Below, one piece after another: positions 7,479-14,783 of a stretch of DNA of 33,328 nucleotides. The notes beneath the pieces are model-generated. The model did not search any database and had not been told where the DNA came from. It saw only the letters and a list, made by a program, of their open reading frames with translations. A program made the position numbers and the translations under genes. The stretch comes from Bryobacterales bacterium (GTDB taxonomy: Bacteria; Acidobacteriota; Terriglobia; Bryobacterales; Bryobacteraceae), in NCBI GenBank assembly GCA_025350625.1, contig JANXXL010000227.1:1-33328 (forward strand), read 5' to 3'. How positions within the stretch are numbered: position 1 is the stretch's first letter; each line of letters opens with the position of its first letter.

Positions 7479-9281
7479 TCACTTTAATTTCTCCGGAAGC
7501 GCGAACACATAGATCATGTTTGCACCCGAGACGTTGTCGATCTCAGGAGCCAGGCTGTTTCGGCCATAACCGGCCACCACGGCGATATACTGCCGCCCGT
7601 CCACGGCGTAGCTAATCGGGTAGCCGCAGCACATCGAGCCCAGCCGGACTTGCCAAATCTTTTTCCCCGTGTCGGTATCAAGAGCGAAGAAGTATCTTGC
7701 GCCATCGCCATTGAACACCAGGCCGCCCGCTGTGGCCAGCACCGCCGAGTAATTGTACGCCCGCTGCTGATACTGCCAAACCGTGTTGCCGGTGGCGACA
7801 TCCACTGCCGTGATCCGTCCGACAGGGTATTGCCCATCCTTCATCAGAGCCACGTTCGGATTCTGCACCTGCTGCGCGTCGACGTTGTAGGTAAATTCCG
7901 CGGTAGGCTTGCGATCCTGAGCAGTCTCGCTGGTGCATATATTCCCGGTCGCCTGGATCATGATGTTGCGCTTTGGGTCGTAAGCGGGGTCGATATGGGC
8001 GTCGCGGCCACCGGAATGGGAGCTGCAATAAAGTATCTTTTTACCAGGACGGTCATACACCACCTCCTGGTTCATGGTCGCTATGCCGGTAACCGGATCG
8101 ATGCTCTTATAGAGGTTCTGCGCCCCGCGGAACGTTTCTCTCGCGTAGAAAAACTTCCCGGTTTGGGCATCGAGCGCCCAGAATACCGGGTTCTTGCAAG
8201 GCATGCCGACCAGCGTTCGCACTTTCTTTTCGGCAACACCCGGATTGGCCGCGAGCATCCCCTCCGCGTTCCGATTCGGATTCATCGGCGTGTCGACCAG
8301 CATCATGTCAAAGGTACATTCCTGGTCCCAGTTGTCTTGCGGCAGGAGCTGGCGGCGCCACACTACTTCGCCCGTATCCGGCCGCACTGCCCAGCGCGTA
8401 TTGGTCCCGGCCAAGGTCGCATTCTTGCCGGAGACTCCGCGCTGGAAATCCGACGCCGGACAAATGCCGCTCGATCCGTAATGCACCAGATTCTGCACCG
8501 GATCGTATACGATTGGGCCCCACACGCCCGTACACCAGCGATCCTCGAAAGGCATTCCACGCCAGGTCTCATCGCCCGGTCCGTCCGGATGAGGAATGAC
8601 CTCGTTGCGCCACAATTCTTTGCCGGTGGCTATATTGTGACCGGTGACATAACAACCGAAAGGCGCGTTCTGGCAGCTTCCTCCGGCGATCAGAATACCG
8701 TTGGCGATGATCGGGCCGCTGGTATTGGCGACGAAGCCGTCGGTGCCGCGAGGCGCCTCCCAGGCCACCTTGCCGGTTCGGGCATCGAGCGCGACCACTA
8801 CATTATCCGAGGCTACCGTGAAGATCTTGTCGCCGTAGAGGGCAAGGCCGCGCTTCGCCAGGGAGTAATGGTGGTGGATGAGCCCTTGCCCCTCGCCGCT
8901 CGCGGGCAACTGGCGGCGATACTCCCAGATACGGCTGCCGCTGACAGCGTCGATAGCCAAAATGGCATCGTTCGGGCTAACCAGATACATGATCCCATCG
9001 CGTATAACCGGCGATGTTCCGGCGCGGCCTCCGGTGGTTGGCATCTGCCGGGCCCAAACAAGCTGCAAACCGCCGACGTTCTCGCGATTGACTTGATCGA
9101 GCGGGGAGTAGTTCCAGTGCTCCGTGTTCCCACCCAACATGAGCCAGTCCGCTGGATCCGGGTTGTTGAAATCTTTCTGGGTCACCGGGACGAATTTGTC
9201 TACTGTTGCCTGAGCGACTAATCCGCTAGGCAGGAGGCACGCCACCGAAATGACGATCAACAGTCCCACTATTTTCTTCAC
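7479..9281 (-). CDS. Exported PQQ-dependent dehydrogenase, methanol/ethanol-dehydrogenase-like
   Basis: The mature part opens with DFNNPDPADWLMLGGNTEHWNYSPLDQVN, the usual start of methanol/ethanol-type quinoproteins. Propeller repeats follow (ILAIDAVSGSRIWEY, VVALDARTGKVAWEA, WAVRPDTGEVVWRR, FFALDTDTGKKIWQ). The putative catalytic Asp is D319 in NWDQE; the position two residues on is E321. Cysteines are numerous, including a vicinal CC near the C terminus (LGSMCCGY), but not at the position of the classical methanol dehydrogenase disulfide ring. Start choice: AAGGAG (9294-9289) is seven bases from GTG 9281 but only one base from ATG 9287, so GTG is favoured. It is read after the hydrolase gene in the same direction, probably as one transcript. 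No cytochrome domain is present. Confidence 0.92.
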   Translation of the reverse strand: MKKIVGLLIVISVACLLPSGLVAQATVDKFVPVTQKDFNNPDPADWLMLGGNTEHWNYSPLDQVNRENVGGLQLVWARQMPTTGGRAGTSPVIRDGIMYLVSPNDAILAIDAVSGSRIWEYRRQLPASGEGQGLIHHHYSLAKRGLALYGDKIFTVASDNVVVALDARTGKVAWEAPRGTDGFVANTSGPIIANGILIAGGSCQNAPFGCYVTGHNIATGKELWRNEVIPHPDGPGDETWRGMPFEDRWCTGVWGPIVYDPVQNLVHYGSSGICPASDFQRGVSGKNATLAGTNTRWAVRPDTGEVVWRRQLLPQDNWDQECTFDMMLVDTPMNPNRNAEGMLAANPGVAEKKVRTLVGMPCKNPVFWALDAQTGKFFYARETFRGAQNLYKSIDPVTGIATMNQEVVYDRPGKKILYCSSHSGGRDAHIDPAYDPKRNIMIQATGNICTSETAQDRKPTAEFTYNVDAQQVQNPNVALMKDGQYPVGRITAVDVATGNTVWQYQQRAYNYSAVLATAGGLVFNGDGARYFFALDTDTGKKIWQVRLGSMCCGYPISYAVDGRQYIAVVAGYGRNSLAPEIDNVSGANMIYVFALPEKLK

Positions 9282-9323
9282 GGCCATTCTCCTTAATCCG
9301 TAATCAACGCGACGTGCAGTCAA

Positions 9324-10187
9324 TCAGATCTTCTGCTCTTTGAGAAACGCCAGAGTGTGGGTGAGGCACTCCTGCGCATTCGCCACGGCGATGTGGTACG
9401 CGTCACTGCGGATGACGACGAGTCTCGAATTCGGAATTTGCGTCTGTTGGGCGCGCGCTTTTTCTACCGAGTGCATTTTGCTGCGGTCTCCCGTGATCAC
9501 CATGGTAGGGGCAGTGATGCGCTGCAAGACGCCCTCTTTGGCAAAATCGTAGTTCGAGAGCGATTTATTGAGGCCCTTTACGCCCTCTCGATCCCCCTCG
9601 CGGAAGAGCGTGTTCCAATACGCGACCATCTCTTTCGATGCGTTCGAGCCCAGCCGGTCCCGCTGCGGAATCGGCGAGGGGTCGGCGACCTTGAAGGTCG
9701 CCAGAGGCCCTCCTACCACTATGAGTGAGCGAGTGCGCTTCGGATAGTCGGCCGCAAAGCGCGTCGCAACCGCTCCGCCTGTTTTGGCTCCCACGATATG
9801 CGCCGAATCGACCCCGGCCCGGTCCATCACTTGCGTGACGAAGGTGGCGAGATTAGGCAGCGTATAATCGAAGCCGCGCGGAATATTGGAATGCCCCAGG
9901 CCGGGCAGGTCCGGCCGGATCACGCGATATTCTTGCGCCAGGCGTGGCACCCATGCGTACCATTCTTCGCTCGATTCGTCGTTGCCATGGATGAGAACCA
10001 CGGCCTCCGGTTTCCGCCAGGGTTCACCCAACCAGTCTTCCCTATAGAAGAAATCTTCCTTGTAGTCGTCTTTCATGCCCCTGACGGGCAGGCTCTGGGC
10101 GCACAAGGTTTCTGATGTGAGTTTGCCCGCCACTGCGGAGAATCCGACAGCCGCTATCATCTTCCGGCGGGAGATTGTTCGAATCAT
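9324..10187 (-). CDS. Tat-exported alpha/beta-hydrolase-fold protein with Lys at the nucleophile position
   Basis: The N terminus has a twin-arginine pattern (SRRKMI, R7/R8) followed by a hydrophobic stretch, so folded export by Tat is likely. The alpha/beta-hydrolase core is clear: VVLIHG oxyanion loop (H67), RPDLPGLGHS, a candidate acid D234 in ITGDRS, and a His H265 in DAYHIAV. The nucleophile elbow, normally GxSxGG, reads GAKTGG, with K135 (codon AAA at 9785-9783) in place of Ser/Asp/Cys. The protein may therefore be a non-hydrolytic lyase or binder, or use another residue. ATG 10187 has AGGTGG eight bases upstream, better than GTG 10199. It lies just before the second quinoprotein gene, suggesting a shared pathway. 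Confidence 0.85.
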   Translation of the reverse strand: MIRTISRRKMIAAVGFSAVAGKLTSETLCAQSLPVRGMKDDYKEDFFYREDWLGEPWRKPEAVVLIHGNDESSEEWYAWVPRLAQEYRVIRPDLPGLGHSNIPRGFDYTLPNLATFVTQVMDRAGVDSAHIVGAKTGGAVATRFAADYPKRTRSLIVVGGPLATFKVADPSPIPQRDRLGSNASKEMVAYWNTLFREGDREGVKGLNKSLSNYDFAKEGVLQRITAPTMVITGDRSKMHSVEKARAQQTQIPNSRLVVIRSDAYHIAVANAQECLTHTLAFLKEQKI

Positions 10188-10324
10188 TCTTGGGACCACC
10201 TTTCCTGTCGCTTGCCATCAGACTGAGCACGACATTATTGATACTTTACAACGCCGAGCCCTAAACCGATACCGGTAGCATGGTTCGGCTAGTGCTCCGG
10301 GAGCCAATGCTACAGTGAAGGTCG

Positions 10325-11104
10325 ATGAGAGTTGCGCTTGCCTGGTTGGTCCTGTGCTTTTGCTTGCGAGACTCCGTTTCGGGCGCCGCGATTGACGAGG
10401 TCGGGCCACAACCTCCATGCTCGATGGAACCGAACCCGCCTTATCCCGATCTGGAGCGCTCTCCCAGCTTCAAAGTATGGGATCGCGCGCGTCTGGGTCG
10501 CGAGTGGAAGGCGCCGAGTTGCACCGGATGGTCCGCTTCCGGCTTCGCGACGCTGGTAACCACGGTCGCACGCTTTCGCCATTCGACTGGAGTGGAAGGA
10601 CTACTCGCCCGCATTGGATCGATTTCGCGGCTTGCGGGCATACGCTACTGGTCGACCACCCGGCAGCAGTGGAAGCCGCTGATCGTGAACGCTTCGGCGC
10701 TCGAGGGCGCGGCCGGCAGCCAGCGTCGCCAGGACTTTTCGGCCGCCGACCTGGCGCCTGACGCCATGCTCTATTTTCAGCAGAGCGATAGTCTCACCGG
10801 GAAGGCCACCTACCGGCTGCACATTCTGAGCGTGTCTCAGGACCGGCTGGTTTACGAAACCGAAAACATCACCGCTCTCCGATACCTGATGGTGCCCATT
10901 TTCCCGCCGCACGAATTGCAGGCGATTTATTTTCTCGAGCGGGAGTCGCCCGACATCTGGCGGTATTACAGCATCGCGCGCACCGGCAAGAATGCCAATG
11001 GTCTGGCGACCGGACATGACGCCTCCACAGTCAACCGCGCCGTCGCATTTTTCCGCTATCTGGCCGGCATCCCGACGGACCAGGAGCCGCCCGCCGCGCG
11101 TTGA
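10325..11104 (+). CDS. Exported protein of unknown function
   Basis: This is a 259-residue product with a signal peptide (ALAWLVLCFCLRDSVSGA). The mature region is rich in aromatic residues, has two early cysteines (PPCSMEP and PSCTGW) and contains a FATLVTTVARFRH segment and a YETENITALRYLMVPIFPPHELQAIYFLE segment. I do not recognise the family with confidence. It seems to be a globular, mixed alpha/beta periplasmic protein with no transmembrane segment after the signal. An AAGG motif (10316-10319) lies just before ATG 10325, rather close. It is divergent from the hydrolase gene, with 137 bases between them, and is the last gene before a minus-strand pair. Confidence 0.75.
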   Translation: MRVALAWLVLCFCLRDSVSGAAIDEVGPQPPCSMEPNPPYPDLERSPSFKVWDRARLGREWKAPSCTGWSASGFATLVTTVARFRHSTGVEGLLARIGSISRLAGIRYWSTTRQQWKPLIVNASALEGAAGSQRRQDFSAADLAPDAMLYFQQSDSLTGKATYRLHILSVSQDRLVYETENITALRYLMVPIFPPHELQAIYFLERESPDIWRYYSIARTGKNANGLATGHDASTVNRAVAFFRYLAGIPTDQEPPAAR

Positions 11105-11172
11105 GCCTTGGAAAACTGCTTGCGTCCCAAAGCATCGCTAAACTAGTCCCTACTATAAAGCTCGAATCCAGC

Positions 11173-11232
11173 ATGCGGCTCGCTGACTTAGGAATTTTAC
11201 TACTATCGGCAATCGCAGCATGGGCGAGGTGA
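11173..11232 (+). pseudogene. Possible vestigial 5' end of an exported-protein gene
   Basis: A 19-codon frame encodes a good signal-peptide start (MRLADLGILLLSAIAAWA) and then stops with TGA. Shifting frame after the stop gives QTPAAPVHLKFTKN, which reads like the mature N terminus of an exported acidobacterial protein. A decayed gene is one reading; chance is another, and nothing recognisable follows before 11330. Confidence 0.25.
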
Positions 11233-11329
11233 TCAGACACCCGCGGCGCCGGTTCACCTCAAATTCACCAAGAACATGCTCCACGGCGATTCACATTGCG
11301 AGTGGGTATTAGGAAGGAAAGCAACGCGC

Positions 11330-12877
11330 TCAATTGCGCAATGCGGGAGACAGCCCGATGGTCTCCGTCTGAACGCCATGAGTTACGATCTGCACCCGTT
11401 TGCCCCGCGACAGATACGGCCGCACAACGTCTGGATCGGCATATTCCAGTTCCAGGTTATCCACTGCGAACAGTATGTAATCACCAGCCGGAAGGACGGT
11501 GAAGTCGAAGCTCCCGTCACTATCCGTCTGGAAACCGTGATGGCTAAAGGGATTGGCCGACTCCGCAACTGGCGCCAGCATCACCATCACCCCCGGAACC
11601 GGCTTACCGCCATTCATTACGAACCCGTTGAGGCTGCCGGTCATGCGGCTGGCAGCGAGGCTCACCTGCACCCTGGCGCCGTCAATAACCTCGATTACGC
11701 CGTCCTTCACGCTGGCGCCATCCACCGACATTCCAGTAATGAAGAAGCCGTCGGCGCCGGAGAGCGACAAGCGTACGCGCGAAACAGGAACCGCAGGAAA
11801 GGAAAAGCTGCCATTCGCGCCGAGGGGAGCAGCGAACGACTGGTTCGTGCCTTCATCGAGAACGCTCACGTAAACGGGATGCCGCGGCGGCTCCTCAGCA
11901 TTCTGAAGCGTAACTTTTCCTGCCAGCATAGGAACCGGTTTCGGAGTAATCTCGATTGTGACGTCGCCGCCTCGAACCTCAATCACCTTCCGCATACCTC
12001 CCTCGACACCGGTATACCGGGCGATATATCGTCCCACCGGGACGTCCGGAATAGGCGCGGACGCGGAGGCCGTGTTGACTAATGTCTCCACTCCGCCGGG
12101 TCCTAGGGCAAACAGGCTCGCTGATCCGATGCAAGGGGAATTCGGACAGACAAAGCGCAGGGTGGACCCAATCGCCGGGCGCAAAGTGAAATCCGCTTGC
12201 ATCTGCGCTCCCGGACGAAGAGTCAATGGAGCCGCCGCGCGCGGATCTTCACCGCCGGGAAAGTAGGTTAGCGAATAGGTTACAGGGGGCTTGCCGGAGC
12301 CGGTGAGCGTCGCTCTCGCAGATGGATCGGAGAAATACCAAGGTTCTCCTTTGGCGGCGAGATAGTAAGTGCCCGCCGGGATCGCAGACCAACTATAATT
12401 TCCGAGTTCGTCGGACTCGGCCCTCCCGAGCGAAACAATGCGTTTCCTCCCGCCCGCCACGGCCTCGACAAACAATTCCACAGTTGCCGCGTGCACCGGC
12501 TCGCCGCTTTCGTCCAATACCTTTCCGTGGATGGCGACGGGCGCGTGCCAGCGTAACACGATGCCGGTTGTGTCCTGGTCTGGTCCCGTGACAATCGAGG
12601 AATCCGAGTTTCCCGAGCGCGTTTGTTGGTAACTTTCCCCGTAATCGCGATGAGCGGCGAGCAAACTGTATTTTCCCTTGGGGACGTCGAAGGAAAACCT
12701 GCCGTTACCGGTGGTGATGACGCTTTGTTCAGGCGCCGGTCCGCCGGTAAGAACCACTCGGGTTCGGCCGAGAGGCCCACCATTTTCGGAATCGACCACA
12801 GTGCCTGCAACCCGAAAAGTTTGCGCTCCCGCCGCTGAGGCCAGCAATGCCGCCAAAAATGCAACGGGTGTTTTCAT
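11330..12877 (-). CDS. Exported protein with repeated carboxypeptidase-regulatory-like (Ig-type) domains
   Basis: A signal peptide (TPVAFLAALLASAAGAQ) precedes several beta-sandwich modules of the carboxypeptidase D regulatory-like type. These have the pattern 'G.V.D..G.P...A.V.L....(T)(D).G.F.F..(V)P.G.Y.L.A'. Clear copies start near residues 22 (FRVAGTVVDSENGG), 113 (AIHGKVLDESGEPV) and 320 (MLAGKVTLQ), with another near 420 (GSLNGFVMNGGKPV). No catalytic domain and no TonB-receptor barrel follow, so it is probably a structural or binding protein of the periplasm or cell surface. Its ATG overlaps the stop of the upstream paralogue by four bases (ATGA), giving translational coupling. Function is unknown beyond the domain type. 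Confidence 0.85.
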   Translation of the reverse strand: MKTPVAFLAALLASAAGAQTFRVAGTVVDSENGGPLGRTRVVLTGGPAPEQSVITTGNGRFSFDVPKGKYSLLAAHRDYGESYQQTRSGNSDSSIVTGPDQDTTGIVLRWHAPVAIHGKVLDESGEPVHAATVELFVEAVAGGRKRIVSLGRAESDELGNYSWSAIPAGTYYLAAKGEPWYFSDPSARATLTGSGKPPVTYSLTYFPGGEDPRAAAPLTLRPGAQMQADFTLRPAIGSTLRFVCPNSPCIGSASLFALGPGGVETLVNTASASAPIPDVPVGRYIARYTGVEGGMRKVIEVRGGDVTIEITPKPVPMLAGKVTLQNAEEPPRHPVYVSVLDEGTNQSFAAPLGANGSFSFPAVPVSRVRLSLSGADGFFITGMSVDGASVKDGVIEVIDGARVQVSLAASRMTGSLNGFVMNGGKPVPGVMVMLAPVAESANPFSHHGFQTDSDGSFDFTVLPAGDYILFAVDNLELEYADPDVVRPYLSRGKRVQIVTHGVQTETIGLSPALRN

Positions 12878-14481
12878 TGAGAAACCCGTGCGATTGCGGC
12901 CTCCGTGGTCTTGCCGTCTTCGATGTGGATGCTGGCGCCTCCCGAAAGAGTCCGAAGAAATGCGGGGTTCCGGAATTCAACATCCTCAAACTTCGGAAGC
13001 ACGTAGATCATGTAGTCGCCGGGCGCGAGATTTGAGAATTGATACATATCCTCGCCCACTTGTCCCGCGTCAAACCTGTTGGCAGGCTTCAGCTCGGGAC
13101 CAACCGATGCGGAAAAGGCCGGCACCAGCAGAACCGCGCCGGCGGGCGGAACAGGATTTGTGAACTTCACTTGGAGAGATCCACCGCCGGGCGTGTAGTT
13201 GACTTCGATAGCAGCCGGTGCCTCCGCTCGAATGGTGAGGCTAGGATTTGCCAAGAGATCTGTGGCGCCGAATGATGCGGATTGAACATACGCGCCGAAA
13301 CACTGAAACCGGACCAGATACTCACCTGGGAACACACCATCGAGACTGAATTGCCCGTTCTCCTGCCAGCGCGGAACATACACGGCATCCTGGTACCAGC
13401 GCGGGAACAGATTAAGCTGACACGGGTTGGGTTCGTGTATCGCGTCTGCGCGGCCGCCCACAGAGCGCATAATGCCCTTCACAGGCGGGGCAGGCAGCAG
13501 AGCGATGGAGACGCCGCTGACATCGCCGCTCCCGACATTTACCGTAACCTCGCCTCGCGTCTGTTCCTGTTGGGCCCGCAGCCGATACATGCCTGTTGGC
13601 ACATCTAGGACTGCGAACTCCCCCGTCGAGGCATCAAACACGGCGCGGCTCGGTTCGGCCCGGTCATCGCCCTGCAGCAATTGAAAAATTACTCCTTCTT
13701 GGCCACTATATCCTTGAACCTTGCCCCGGATCTTGAATATAGGCTGCGTTTCGAGGCGGAAATCCGCCCGCACACGAGTGCCGGCCGCAACTGCCATGGG
13801 AGTGGCAGAGCCGATTTCGGTTGCTCCGCCGAAATACACGGGCGAAAAACCCTCCCAAGATGCGTAGCGCATCCCTGCGAGCCCCAAATGGGTCTCGGTG
13901 CCTCCTCTTCTCCCCACTACTTTCACGCAGTAATTACCAGGATCGAGATATGCCAGGTGGAACAGGCCGCGATCGTCGGTCCAAACGGTGCCTACGTTGT
14001 CGACGATCTTCTCGCCTTCGCGGATTTTAAGCGAATAGACATTCAGCAACACCTTTTCGAGTGGTTCATCAAATTGGTTGACCACCTTGCCTTCAATCGC
14101 ACCGAGCGGAGTAAGGTTGACTTTAAGGGCAGCAGCGGACGAATCCTTGGGTAGAACAAAAGTTCCCTCGGCCCCAGCACGAGCGAATCCGGGACGCTCA
14201 GCCTGGTAAACGTAAGGCCCTGCCGTTAGCCCTTCGAAACGGAACTCGCCTCCCGGTCCGGATAACACTCCTTTGAGTTGCGGGTCCTCTGGCAATCCTG
14301 CGGGCGGACCGCCTAACTGGCCCATGGCAGGCATTTTCGTGATGGATACCAGCACGTTCTTCACCGGTTCCCCGGTCACGGCATTCCGTACTGTGCCATT
14401 AATTGAATACTCGTTGCGAGCCTGTCCGAACGCCGACAATCCCAGCAACATTCCAAGCGCGACAGGACGAATATTCGACAC
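12874..14481 (-). CDS. Exported protein with carboxypeptidase-regulatory-like domains (paralogue of the downstream gene)
   Basis: A GTG start and a signal peptide (PVALGMLLGLSAFGQ) lead into modules at about residues 26 (YSINGTVRNAVTGEPVKNV), 130 (GAIEGKVVNQFDEPL) and 245 (FKIRGKVQGYSG). Each has a 'G.F....L..G.Y' closing strand such as GEFRFEGLTAGPYVYQ. The C terminus (LAPGDYMIYVLPKFEDVEF...) resembles that of the next gene (LPAGDYILFAVDNLELEY...), so the two arose by duplication. Together they form a two-gene operon with a four-base overlap. No enzyme domain is seen. A good SD is not obvious for the GTG at 14481; GAGG lies about 13 bases upstream. Confidence 0.83.
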   Translation of the reverse strand: MSNIRPVALGMLLGLSAFGQARNEYSINGTVRNAVTGEPVKNVLVSITKMPAMGQLGGPPAGLPEDPQLKGVLSGPGGEFRFEGLTAGPYVYQAERPGFARAGAEGTFVLPKDSSAAALKVNLTPLGAIEGKVVNQFDEPLEKVLLNVYSLKIREGEKIVDNVGTVWTDDRGLFHLAYLDPGNYCVKVVGRRGGTETHLGLAGMRYASWEGFSPVYFGGATEIGSATPMAVAAGTRVRADFRLETQPIFKIRGKVQGYSGQEGVIFQLLQGDDRAEPSRAVFDASTGEFAVLDVPTGMYRLRAQQEQTRGEVTVNVGSGDVSGVSIALLPAPPVKGIMRSVGGRADAIHEPNPCQLNLFPRWYQDAVYVPRWQENGQFSLDGVFPGEYLVRFQCFGAYVQSASFGATDLLANPSLTIRAEAPAAIEVNYTPGGGSLQVKFTNPVPPAGAVLLVPAFSASVGPELKPANRFDAGQVGEDMYQFSNLAPGDYMIYVLPKFEDVEFRNPAFLRTLSGGASIHIEDGKTTEAAIARVSQ

Positions 14482-14783
14482 AGGTGGAACCGTTCCTCAA
14501 TCGTCCATATCGTCTGCGCAGAACTGTTACCTTATGGGCGATTTGCTTGTTCCTGGGGGACAGATGGATGGTGGCTCCCCGGCATGGATTCGAACCACGG
14601 TCTTGGCAGCTTTCGGATAGTCCGTAATATTCTGATTCCACAAAGTTACTGAAGTCGTCAAAAGCGAGCACCTTGTACAAAATCGTTACAAGACCCATCG
14701 ATAAATCCGGCGACGATCTCGCGTTCCGGAACGATTGCATTCTGCTCGGTTTCCCCGGATGAATTGCGGGTTAAGATCGGGAG
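14482..14783. other. Intergenic region between divergent transcription units, containing a tRNA fragment
   Basis: This stretch of about 300 bases separates the minus-strand carboxypeptidase-regulatory pair from the plus-strand NHL gene and must hold both promoters. The only recognisable element is the minus-strand tRNA 3' fragment at 14571-14598. No convincing coding frame was found. Confidence 0.5.
14571..14598 (-). pseudogene. tRNA 3'-end fragment (tRNA-Asn-like), possible attachment-site remnant
   Basis: Read on the minus strand, this is a T arm (CGTGG, loop TTCGAAT, CCATG) followed by an acceptor 3' half CCGGGGA, discriminator G and CCA. TCCCCGG...CCGGGGA-G-CCA fits bacterial tRNA-Asn. 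The expected 5' acceptor half and a GTT anticodon arm are absent from the next 70 bases, so this is not a whole tRNA. Integrases often leave such 3' halves at element borders. No integrase is nearby. Confidence 0.55.

Noticed and set aside
7650..9221. A 523-codon plus-strand frame opposite the second quinoprotein gene
   Set aside because: It is the antisense of a clear PQQ gene and shows no recognisable motif; long antisense frames are expected in GC-rich DNA.
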